A stretch of DNA of 64,000 nucleotides. Origin: Muscardinus avellanarius. Taxonomy: Eukaryota > Chordata > Mammalia > Rodentia > Gliridae. Both the position numbers and the translations under genes were made by a program. The stretch is from NCBI GenBank assembly GCA_963383645.1, contig OY726567.1, positions 69,567,575 through 69,631,574 of the forward strand. Reading direction: 5' to 3'. The notes below the pieces were generated by a model, which was not told the origin of the DNA, searched no databases, and saw only the letters and a program-made list of their open reading frames with translations. Below are positions 46,576 to 57,800 of this stretch, piece after piece; position 1 is the stretch's first letter, and each line of letters opens with the position of its first letter.

Positions 46576-46779
46576 TCTTGAATTTCTGAGACCTTGACAT
46601 GCATTAAGAGTATATTTTTCTAAATGTTCCTACATTATTAAAATGTAAGAACTCATTGCTAAACCAAAGATAAATAAAAACAAATAAACACCAAAGTGAA
46701 AGGAAGAGGTATTAACTATCACACCTGATATCTCCTCTGAGGCACAGTGACCGTTGTGCCCGAAGGCAAATGCAGGCAC

Positions 46780-47005
46780 CATCTTGAGGGAGGTTCCCCT
46801 GGGGATTAAGGTAACTGGATTGGATGACGTGTTTGCGCACATCCTCCTGGGGCAGTATTTAAGTCCTGGACAGAGAAGGTCTCCTCTTGCTCTTTCCTCC
46901 TCTGTTTTGGAAGCTTCAAGGAACCTAGTGCTGTCTGGCACTCACCCACCACTGAACGTGTGGACAGACAGGAGGAACAGACCACACTTGCAGGTTGGTT
47001 TCATT
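46780..47005 (+). promoter_or_regulatory. Promoter-like module, copy H
   Basis: TGACGTG at 46825-46831; the TATA is changed to TATTTAA at 46856-46862. Donor-like site conserved (cttgcag/gttggt). Confidence 0.5.
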
Positions 47006-47094
47006 ACCAATTTGTCTTTCATATGATCAGTTAGAAATAGAGTGGAGAAAAATGTAAGGCTGGACTTTTAATTAACGGGATAAGGATTATTCCT

Positions 47095-47312
47095 TTTTTT
47101 TTTTTTGGTGGTGGTACTGGGGGTGGAACCCAGAGGCTTTCTACCTTCGGGCTATACTCCCAGACCCATTTTTATACTTTATTTGGAAACAGGGTCTCAC
47201 TAAGTTGCTGAGAGCCTCACTAAGTAGCTGAGGCTGGCTTTGAACCTGCACGATCCTCTTGTCTCAGCCTCCGAAGTGCGGGGATTACAAGCGTGCGCCA
47301 CCACGCCCTGCG
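47095..47312 (-). repeat. SINE, intermediate type
   Basis: Minus-strand SINE inserted into 'ggattattcc', which is duplicated on both sides (ggattattcc... cggattattcg), giving a target duplication of about 10 bases. Confidence 0.8.
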
Positions 47313-47689
47313 CGGATTATTCGATTTTAAATAGCACTTTACTGAGTATAATAAATTAAGTCATTCTAAATTTTAAATATGTAGATACGATTCCAATTTC
47401 ACATTCTCATATGTTTTCACATTCTCATATGCTTATAGATTAGGAGGTGTGTATTATGAATATTTATCATGGTCAATTTTTACGTGTGTGTTTTTGTCAA
47501 TCGAACACAAGAATTTCTGTTTGTACCTAAAAAATATCCTTATGTTTGTTGTAGGTGGTGGTGGTGGTTTTTTTAATTTATTTATTTTTAAGCAGGAATC
47601 TGTGTGCCTAGCTAAATTGCTGAGACTGGCCTCAAAACTGTAATCTTTGTCTTGGCCTGCAAATTATCAAGATTAAAAACCTGTGTCAT

Positions 47690-47912
47690 CTGGGGTGGTG
47701 GCACATGCTTGTAATTCCAAATTTGGTAGGCTGAGACAGGAGGATCACAGCTTGAAAACTGTCTCAGCTACTACCTAGTTAGGCCCATTGCAACTCAGTG
47801 AGACCCTTTTTCAAAATAAAGAATAAGAAATGGGCTGGGGGTGTAGCTCGAATTAGAATGCCCTGGGTTCCATCACCAATACGGTAAAAAAATAATAAGA
47901 AAGAAAGAAAGA
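47690..47912 (+). repeat. SINE with GAAA tail
   Basis: Counterpart of 21173-21442 with a short tail. Confidence 0.75.
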
Positions 47913-48287
47913 TAAAAAGCAACCTTGTCAAATTGTATGGCTCATTTTTTCTTTTAGAGGCAAGGTTTGGCTCTGTTGCCAAGGGTCTCCCTACATAACT
48001 GAGATTGGCCTACTTTTTAAGAATTTCTTTCTTTTTCTTTTCTATTTTGCTATATACATTTCAGGATTTTTTGCAGTTTAATATGGACTTTGTAGAATCG
48101 TTAAGTATTTATGGACGTCAATTTTGGTAGGGCATATGTGTGTTCAAATATTTCCACTTTTTCAGATTTTTTATGTTTACTCTTTTTATATATAACTACA
48201 TGAAATTCTATGGAATCGGTTGTTATATCAACTTTCCATATGTAAATTTTTTGTTAGAAAAATCACTTTCAATCCACCCCCATATCT

Positions 48288-49160
48288 GAGGATGTAGCTC
48301 AAAGTTGAAAGCCCCTGGGTTCCATCCCCAGTACTGCAAAACAAACAAACAAACAAACAAACAAACAAACAAAAAAGAATGAAAAGAAAAGAAAAGAAAC
48401 CTATGTCAAATTTTACAGCTCATTTTTTCTTTTAGAAGCAAGGTCTTGCTCTGTTGTTAAAGGTCTCATTAATTGCTGTGACCAGCCTACTTTTTTAAAA
48501 TGCTTGCATTCTTTTTCTTTCTTTTTGATGTATACCTGTCAGGTTGTGATAACAATGTAATATAGACTGTGTAAAATTTTTAAGTATTTTCTGATGTCAG
48601 TTTTTGTAGGGTACATGTGTGCACAACCCCCCCCCCCCTTTTTTTTGCGGGTCTGAGGATGGGACCCAGCTGCATTCTACCTCCGAACTACACCCCCTGC
48701 TCTGTTTTATATTTATTTTGAAACCAGGTCTCACTAGTTGCAGGGGGCCTCACTAAGTAGCTGAGGCTGTCTGAAAACCACGATCTCCGGTCTCAGCCCC
48801 CCAAATGCTGGGATTACAAGTGTGCACCACCATGCCCAGCTTATATCACCTTTTAATATGTAATTTTTTGTGAGAATCACTTTATTTCCACCACCATATC
48901 TGGACAATGCTTTCAATTTCATTTTACCTTCTTTTTATTTTTTATTTTTTGTTGTTGTTTTGTGATACTTGGAGTGGAACATCCGGGCTTTTCTATCTCT
49001 AGGCTGAACTCCCAGACCTGTTTTATACTTTATTTGGAAACAGGGTCTCGATAAGTTGCTGAAAGCCTCACTACGTAGCTGAGGCTGGCTTTGAACCTGT
49101 GTGACCCTCCTGTCTCAGCCTCAGGAGCACTGGGATAGCTGCATAAGCTACACGCCCTCC
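48288..49160. repeat. SINE remnants of the terminal unit
   Basis: ID-like tail with (AAAC)n at 48288-48372 on the plus strand, then two minus-strand SINEs at 48646-48840 and 48955-49160, matching 24030-24970. Confidence 0.75.
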
Positions 49161-50114
49161 TCTCTTTGTTTTTTCTTTGAAAAAAACTAATAAAACCTGT
49201 GTGCTATTTCTGACATAAATTTTTCACTGATTTTGTCATTTAGTTTATATTGTGGTTATTTCTTCTCTTCTCTTAATATTTGCATTTCTACTACTGATTT
49301 GTGATTTGGTTGGTTCTTGCATTTCTAAGACCTTAACATGCATTATGAGTTCATTTTCTGACTGTTCCTACTTTCTTAAAATGTAAGCACTCATTGCTAA
49401 AAACTTTTAGTCAGTGTGCTTTCTTCTGTATCCCACAAGTGCTTCTAATTTCCTTTTCCATTTTCAGTAGACTAAGCTATTTTAAATTTCCCTGGATGCC
49501 TTTTTCAATGATTCCTTGTCTCATAAGTTGGTGTCTGTCACTCTGAATGTCTCTTGGTAACTTCTATTGCTGTTCATGTTATTGATTTCTAGTTTCCTTT
49601 CATTGCTTCAGAAAACATGTGGCTATGATGTCAATGTTTTGTATACGTCATGACATTTCTTGTGTACTATTAGATATCATGACTATTTGATACCACAATA
49701 CTTGATTCACTGATTCAGGTTCAAATATGCCACTTACATTTTAATTAGAGATGAGTTATATTGTGCCATGCTAAAGATAATGCATGGTTTTTGTACATTT
49801 CATTTTCATAGGAAAACATCAGTTCGCATTTGAGTAGAAAAGAATTGCTTGTCTGAGCGAATTGACCATTGAAAACAGCCTCCTTCACTGTCCAAAATAG
49901 CAAGTAAAAATAAGAACAGGGAGCCAGGTGTGCTACCACAGATTTAGAATCAGAGTCCTTGAGACATTGAGTCGGGAAGACCACAGATTCCAGACCATAC
50001 TCAGCAAGTTGTGAGACTCCCATCAATCTAGATAGACCTTTTTTTTTGTTTTGGGTTTTTTTTTGTTTTGTTTTTTTGAAGGTACTGGGGTTCCTGGAAA
50101 CCCTTCTACCTCCA

Positions 50115-50850
50115 GGTTACATGGATGGCAGTGGGTGGGGCTATCCTTTCCCTTCTCCAATAGAATGCCAGGCTTCTTTCTGTTACCATGCCTATGACTA
50201 AAGGTATTTCCTGAAATTCATGTGTGTTTGAGGCAAAACACTGAGCACACTTTTAAAAACAGTAAAATATTGGAAAATTGGTATTAGTTATGGTGAAACC
50301 AGCAGGGTACCCTCTTTCTAACATATTCTTCGTGACATTTCAGCAGCATGAACATTGTAGTTTGAATCTTGTTGACATTCAGATAAGATGAAATTGAGGG
50401 TACTAAGGAGACACAGAAAGGAAAATATTGACTCACATGTTTCACATTACATTTACAAGAGTAGAAATGAGGCCATGGACCTTTTAAGATGTAGTTCAAC
50501 TCTGGCTTCTTTATGTACTCATGTTAAGGATAGACATCCCAATTCAATATTCCTGGACATTAAATCAAGGTTCTCTACATCAAGGATGTCCAATTTAATG
50601 AAGATCATTATAAAGCCTTCAACAAACCCAAGTAGCCCCAGGTTACCGAGGTGTTGCTCTGATATCTCTGATATTTTGATCAAGCCTCAAAAATAGTTCA
50701 AGGGCTCCATGGAAACAGGTATGCATTGTAATTCAAGGACAAACCCAGAATCATTATTCTGGAATGGAGCTTGAATGAAGAATTCCTCTGGGTTCAATCT
50801 CCAGTACTGATATAAAAAAGCAAAAACAGTTTTTTATTTGTTTCATTGAC
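50115..50850. other. Edge of the amplified region, nothing recognised
   Basis: The second block ends inside a SINE piece at about 50115. No gene or known repeat was recognised to 50850, except a possible old SINE tail near 50770-50815 (gaattcctctgggttcaatctccagtac). Confidence 0.4.
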
Positions 50851-53307
50851 CATTGTTCTATTTGTATCAAGTTTATTTATTATGCTATAATACTCAATTC
50901 TTTTCTTCTACAGATTTCTGATGTACTTTGCTCATTCTTATCTAGGAATTAGAGATTTTTTTTATTAATTTGACAGTTTGATAACTTTGTTTTTATTTGA
51001 TATAGCTACTCAAAACTAGAATCTTTCTTCTTAGTACTGATTTACCATGTCGCACAAGTTTTATATGTCTTGTTTCCATTTTAATTTGACTCAGGGAATG
51101 TTTTAAATTTCTTGGATGATTTATCAGTGACCTACTGTTGTAGAAGTGTGTCATTAATTCTTTTTTTTTTCTTCTTTTGTGCCTTTGGGGTCTTGTTGAG
51201 AAAGTGTTTATCTGTGTCTATGTGTTGCAGTGTTGGAACTATGCCCTCTTCAAGGAGCTTCAAGGTCTCTAATTTGACTTCCAAGTCTTTGATCCATCTT
51301 GAATTGACTCTTGTACAGGGTGAGAAAGTGGGATTAATTTCCAATTTTCTGCATGTGGTTAACCAGTTTTGCCAACACCATTTGTTGAAAAGATAGCCAT
51401 TTTTTCCAGTGTATGTTTTTGGCCTCTTTGGTTTTTTTTTGGTGGTACTGGGGTTCCTGGAAGCCCCTCTTCCTCCGGGCTACACTCCCAGACCTATTTT
51501 ATATTTTCGAAACAGGGTCTCTTACGCCAGCACGGCTGGCTTCGAACCTGCGCGATCCTCCTGTCTCCGCCTCCCAAGCACGGGGATTACAAGCGTGCAC
51601 CACCACACCCGGCTTTTTGGCCCCTTTGTAAAAAATCAATTGGCCATTTTAATGATATTTATTCTGCCAATCCATGAACATGGAAGATCTTTCCATCTTC
51701 TAAGATCTTCTTTGATGTCTTTTTTCAGTGTTTTATAATTTTCTTTGTAGAGATCTTTTACCTCCTTGGTCAAGTTTATTTCTAAGCATTTTATTTTTTT
51801 TGTGGGAGATCCTGAGTGGCAGTGTTTTCTGAATTTCTTTTTCAGTGGATTTATGGTGGGTATACAGGAAAGCTTCTGTTTGTATCCAGACACTTTGCTT
51901 AATTTGTTGATCAGTTCTATAAGCCTTTTGGTTGGGTTTGTTGGGTTTTCTAAATATAGTATCATATCATCTGCAAATAGTGAAAGTTTGAGTTCTTCTT
52001 TTCCTATTTGTACTCCTTTTCTTGCCTTATTACTCTGGCTAGAGTCTCTAGTACTATATTGAAGAGAAGTGGTGATAATGGACATCCTTGTCTCATTCTT
52101 GTTTTTAGGGGAAATTCTTGAAGTTATTGCCCATTTAATATGATGTTGGCAGTGGGCTTATTGTAAATTGCCTTTATGATGTTGAGATATGTTCCTTTTA
52201 TTCCAATTCTCTGCAGTGTTTTTTTTTTTAACCATAAATGGATGTTGAATTTTATCAAATGCTTTTTCAGCATCTATTGAAATGATCATGTGATTTTTGT
52301 CTTTGATTCTGTTTATATGATGAATAACATAGATTGATTTTCATATGTTGAAACAGCCTTGCATCCCTGGGATGAAGCCTACCTGGTCATGGTGTATGAT
52401 TTTCTCTATGTGGGTTTGAATGCATTTTGCTAGTATTTTGTTTAATAGTTTTGCATCCAAGTTCATCAGAGATATAGGCCTGTAGTTTTCCCTCCTTGAA
52501 CTGTCTTTATTCGGTTTGGGTATTAGTGTGATGTTGGCTTCATAGAATGTATTTGGGAGAATCCTGTTTTTTTCTATTTTGTGAAATAGTTTGAGGAGTA
52601 TTGGGGTTAGCTATTCTATAAACGTTTTATAGAATTCACTTGGAAAACCATCTGGTCTTGGGATTTTTTTATGGTAAGCTCTTTATTGCTGTTTCAATCT
52701 CTTTGATTGTTATTGGTTGGTTTAAGAGTTCTATATCTTCTTGACTTAGTTTAGGAAGGTTTTATTTATCTAGGAAGTTGTCAGTTTTCTCCAGATTTTC
52801 CATTTTGTTGGAGTATAGTTTTTCAAAATAGTTTCTGATCATCCTCTGGATTTTTACACTGTCAGTAGTAATGTCTCCTTTTTCATCTCTTATCTTCGTA
52901 ATTTGTGTTGATTCTTTTTTTTTAGTTAGGTTGGCTAGTGGTTTATCTATCTTGTTAATTTTTTCAAGAAACCAGCTTTTGGTTCTGTTGATTTTCTGTA
53001 TTTTTTTTATTCTTTATTTCGTTAACTTCTGCTCTAATTTTGATAATTTCCTATCTTCTACTGGCTTTGGGGTTCAATTGTTCCTGCTTTTCAAGGGCTG
53101 TGATGTGTCATTAGGTTATTTATTTGAAGATATTCTGTTTTTCTTATGTGAGCACTCAGTGCTATAAATTTTCCTCTTAATACTGCCTTCAATGTGTCCC
53201 AGAGGTTTTGAAAAAGTTGTATCTTTATTTTCATTTGTTTCTAGAAATTTCTTGATTTCACCTCTTACATCCTCTCTGACCCATTCTTCATTCAGAAGTG
53301 TGGTGTT
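50850..53307 (-). mobile_element. Nested, damaged LINE-1 copies
   Basis: An old L1 ORF2 fragment (about 50850-51165) is followed by a younger L1 (51166-53307) of the family seen at 9839-13212, also minus strand. Its ORF2 pieces are in several frames (51132-51344, 51636-52085) with many breaks. A second-type SINE at 51429-51615 sits inside, with part of ORF2 deleted around it. The element stops at 53307 in the same gene region as the copy at 13212. Confidence 0.85.
51429..51615 (-). repeat. SINE, second tail type
   Basis: Minus-strand SINE within the L1. The words 'tttttggcccctttgt' and 'tttttggcctctttgg' on its two sides are target duplications. Confidence 0.85.
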
Positions 53308-54800
53308 CCTGAGATCCTAAAGATGGTACATAATGCTCTGGGGCTGGAAGAGACACCTGGATGCCTGTGTTGCATTTGCACTTGCATTGGCCATGTCACA
53401 GGCCTGGGAAGCTGCGCACATGCAAGCTTGGAACCCACTGACTGCCGAGAATTATTCCTTTCTCCTCGGCATCTGTGTGATGGTCTCCCACGCAGTTAAT
53501 TGGCTGGTTCTCAACGTGAGCAAAGCCCCGAGAGAAAGTGTTGTCTCTGGCCAAAGTACTCTCCCACTCTCAGATATTCTTTCATAATTATTATTCTTTT
53601 GGTAATGATTCTTTTAACTTTCCACATGAATTGCTCCGGTGATGTAAGATCAGGACTGTGAGAGAAACTGAGTCCGTGGAAAATAAACTTTCTGGTAATT
53701 TGTCTAAACCTCTAAACGTCCTCGGCTTTGCTCAAATGGTAATAAAGTCTAGTTAGAATTCAGATGCAGTGGCAGCATTCCAGTCACAGTAATTACAAAC
53801 GCGGATTTCCCCTCTATCTCTGACCTTCATCCTAATCATTAACTTACAATAAAAGCCCTAAAAGGGAGGCAACCCAGTGCCTCTGTTTACCCCTCTCCTT
53901 GTGATCCTGCCTAGATACAGAGAAGATAAACTTTGGGTGTGACATCAAAGCAACCTAGTTTATGAGCAGCTAATACTGCCCAATACAATAGAGCTGAAGG
54001 CTAGGAAGATTTTTGACCTTTACACCGAGTATGAGCGCAGCCCGAGACAGGGAGGTACCACGTGGCTAAGAAAGAAAGGAAATATGGTGAGAATAAGAAA
54101 GGATTTTTATATGAAGAAGAGCTTATCCTAAGATTGTCCCAAATGGGAAAGAGAGAATCAGGATATTGCAAAGGGTCTGTGATAGGAATATGGATTATTT
54201 ATAAGATGAATAGGCTTCTAATAAGCCTATCGGTTGAGGAAAAGTGTTCAGCAGCTAGAGAAGTACATCTGACAACTAAATCTAAAAACTTCATGTTAAT
54301 TTTTGGTGTTTACTTGCCAAACTGTGTGATGAGCTTGCTTAAGCTTTCAGACTTTAGAAGGTAATGCAGATGAAACCTGGGAGACTTCCGTCGCATTCCC
54401 CTGGATCGCCATATCTCCCCATGCCTGCCATATGGACTAAGCCCTAGAGATGGAAAGTTCCAAAAAAGTTAAAGAAGATTCCATGAGAGGCCTATTCTCC
54501 AAGCCCTGGGCATGCCTGTGTCTTCTGGAATTTGCCCTTTGGAACTGCCTGTCTGCACGGGCAGCTGGATCTGCTGAAAGATCGAGACGATCCGGAGCTA
54601 ATCTCTTGAATGCCGGACTAGTTTTTTTTACTTTGTTTACATGTCATTTACTATTGTTTTGCAGTGATTGCACTCCTCTCTTTTTCTTACTATTAATCTC
54701 ACTGGTGAAGGATATAAATTTTCTGGGTTCTTGTAATAAAGTGTCAATTGCTCAAGAAGCTTTTGTCCATGTCAGATTCTTTCCTGAAGCGCCGTGAATA
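53308..54800 (+). other. Possible LTR/endogenous retrovirus remnant
   Basis: Unlike its neighbours. It contains a TATA-like/AATAAA arrangement near 54706-54740 (ggatataaatttt, then aataaagtgtcaattgc) followed by about 50 bases, like the R-U5 end of an LTR. It also has a possible hydrophobic coding piece at 53333-53587 and other short open frames. No second LTR, primer site or recognisable retroviral domain was found, so the call is tentative. It could be a single LTR with flanking unique sequence. Confidence 0.3.
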
Positions 54801-56680
54801 GGAACTTAAAGGAATTTATTTCATAGAAGGGAAAGAATCGCTGCAGATAAGTGGCTGCAGAATGGCACCTGAATCCATGCCCATCTTTCTGAGATAAATC
54901 GATCCTGAGTGGACTCAGCGGCCATTCCGATTGAGCCAGTCTGCAGCAACTGACACCCCATCCAGAATTTACAGGGCCCAAACCCATGTGCTTTCTGATC
55001 AGACACTTAATGTTTCATATCTGCCTCCATATTTTACCATTGTGAAGCTGAGGCCAAGATATGGAAAGAGGCTGACCCAGGCTTCAGGAGGTGGGTATAG
55101 CCCAATGTCTTAGGTAATACTCCTCCTCCTTCCATCAGATTTGATTTGGGAATGACAGCCCCTGTGATCCTTAGGAACTCTTTCCACTCCCTCTACACAT
55201 AGGTCATTTTCCTCTCCTCCTTCAAAAGAACACAAACACATACAAATACACACTGAATGGCTTAGTCTAGGTTCATGGAACAAGTGACCCCAGCAAAATT
55301 AAAATATTGGACCCAGTTATTACTTCACTAATCAAAGTCCCTGAATGCACTGGAGACTTGCCAGGGCCTGAGAGGATGCCTGTGTTTGTATAACTGTGCA
55401 GAGTTAAAAAGATGACCTTCTAGAGTAGCATGAGGAGACAGCACCCCAATAAACACTTGTGGAGGCCATACCAAAGGAAGGAGCCTGGGTAATAGAGCTT
55501 AGAGGAGGTAACCTCACTCTCCTAGAACTTAGAACTCTGGTGGCCAGCCACTCCTATCATAGAGAGACTGTTATCCAGACATCTGAAGGGAAATACTTGA
55601 AAGATGTTCTCCTGCTTTATTACCACAGATTGGGGTACTAGCCAGAGAAGGACTCAGAAACGGATTCTTTATAGATATTGGCTCATCACACACACCAAAA
55701 ACTTCTGGCCAATTCTCAGGAGGCAGAGACAGGTAGGAGAAGGCAGCCAAGGGCAACACCATCAGGCCAGTCCCAAATCCCCACGCCTTAAGATCAGGGA
55801 GAGAAACCTTGGGGAGGATAGCTAGATGGGAGCCAGCCATTAAGTGTTGAAACTCTGGAATGTCTGTTAGGTTCACACCCCAGTCACAGTTGGAAGTATG
55901 GAAAGTACTGGGGACATTTGACTTAGATATTAATTCAGAACCCTCTTACCGTTATCTGATGTCTTCCCTGTCTGGAGATCTATGTAAATGTTTCAATGTA
56001 CCTGATCTGGAGAGAATTTCATTTAATTGTTTTAGGGGTGTCTAAGTTGCTCTAGGACTTTACTGGCATCAGTCTCCTGTCCCAACCTCTCAGGTGCTAG
56101 GATTTCATGTGAGTGCCATCACTCCTGGCCTGAGAAAGAATTTTCAATGGGAGTGTCCTCTGTGGAAATATCCAACGTATGTAAAAACTCTTGGCCCTGC
56201 TGCTGGGCACTCTCTTGCAAAGCACCACGCAAGTCAACAAGGAGCCCTTAAACACGACTGTCTCCTTGGGCAGAGAGGAGGTACAGCACACAGCCAAGAG
56301 TGATCAGCATTCAGCAGGAGTAAGAGTGGGCTAGAGGTGTCTCCACAGGCAGGAATGTGGGATGAGTAAGGGGAACAAGGACCTGGTTCCCAGTGGTGCT
56401 CTGACCTGTCATCACACAGGACCATACATGATGGCTTCCCAACAGACATTCATGTTCTTGCCACTCCAGAGGCTCTACATGAAGGTGTCTGCTGGAATGG
56501 GTTCTTCTGAGGTCAGTCATTCTCTGACCCTTATCAAATCTAGTGTAAAATATGTTCACCATGCATACACATGTCCTCCATATACACAAGTGAAAGGTTG
56601 AGTCTTCCTTTTTGAAATTTCAGTTCCCAACCCTCTTGAAGCTCATGGTGCTGCTATTGACCCTATGTCCCTCTGTGTCC
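54800..56680. other. Unrecognised sequence upstream of the RalGDS-like remnant
   Basis: No firm gene. A short old minus-strand SINE fragment lies at about 56040-56130 (ctcaggtgctaggatttcatgtgagtgccatc). Earlier exons of the RalGDS-like gene could lie here but were not recognised. Confidence 0.35.
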
Positions 56681-57594
56681 TCTCTAGTGGAAATATGAGT
56701 CCACCCTGAACCTGGAGGAGATCTGCATGATGTGGAGCCTCCATCCAGGCTCAAGGGAGATGCGGGAAGCATCCTTGGTACCAGCCTTCCTGGGCAGCAA
56801 CATCCACTTCACCACCTCTCTATGCTCATACTGGGACTTTAACACCATCCCATCTTTCCTGGACCAGCTCATCAGTTGTTGAGTGACCATCCAAGGCATC
56901 CTAGTGACTCTGCCACATGCTACGGTATGGAAATGATATTGTAGCTATCTGAGCTTCAGTGCTTCTCTGAATAATGGGGCAGTAAACAGATAAGCCTCAT
57001 GGGGCTTTTGTAAAGACAAAATGGCCTAAGGTATGTACAGTGGGTACTAGCACCTGACTCTACAGAAAGGGCTGCTGGAAAGGCTCTGATTATTCATATG
57101 AATTTTCTCTAAGCTGAAACTAAAGTTCTTGGCCTCAGGTTACAGTGACCCATGACCATCAACAATTGGAAAAAACAGTTGTAATTTCCCATTTATTAAG
57201 GAGGTTTGGGGTTTCTCTCTGCTGGAAGAGAAAAAAATTCATCAGATTCCTTGAGGAACAGAACACGGAGTCACTGAGTCCTGGAAAGGGACTCTGAGCC
57301 CACTAAACATATAGGAAGTTGTGTGCGTTCATTCATTCAGCCCATGTATATCAAGCTCTAGCATTGTCCAGTCACTTGGATACACGCTTGGTACAATTCA
57401 ACAGTCGCTGGGTCTCATGCTCTTTAGCGAGTCAGACGTTCACAGGAGTCCTTGTAAGCAGGTCCTGTCCACAGAAGGTTAGTGGTGATGCTCTGCTCCA
57501 CTCCTCTCACCTTGTGAGCAGCTGACAGACTCTGGAACAAGGTGAAAGGTGCATGGACTTTAGGTCCAGAGATGTGATAGAAATGAGAGACAGA

Positions 57595-57800
57595 AGCTTA
57601 GCGTGGTGGTGCATACACTTAATCACTGTACTTGAGAGACTGAGATGGGAGGATCGCAGGTATCCTGCCAGCCTCAGCAACATAGCAAGACCTCTGCAAC
57701 TTAGTGAGGACCTGTTTAAGAAGAAAACATAAAATAGGTCATGGGGTATAGCCCAGTGAAAGAATGCCCCTGGGTCTAATCCCAATTCAATTCCCAAAAT
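57595..57800 (+). repeat. SINE, old
   Basis: A diverged SINE with B1-like start (agcgtggtggtgcatacac) and ID-like tail (ggtatagcccagtgaaagaatgcccctgggt), inside an intron of the RalGDS-like remnant. Confidence 0.75.

Larger units (their letters stand above)
32712..50115 (+). repeat. Second block of tandem units, split by a LINE-1
   Basis: Matches 15310-26100 in the same orientation, with the same order of unit, SINE and L1 fragment and the same terminal stretch (49850-50040 equals 25860-26040). It starts just after a module, at 'aaaatgtaaggatggag'. The full-length L1 interrupts it at 35270-42971. One unit (45810-45960) carries a deletion of about 1.2 kb. Confidence 0.8.

Noticed and set aside
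14800..50115. CRISPR-like or satellite array
   Set aside because: The unit is about 2.5 kb and made of mixed transposon and promoter-like parts, not short spaced repeats.
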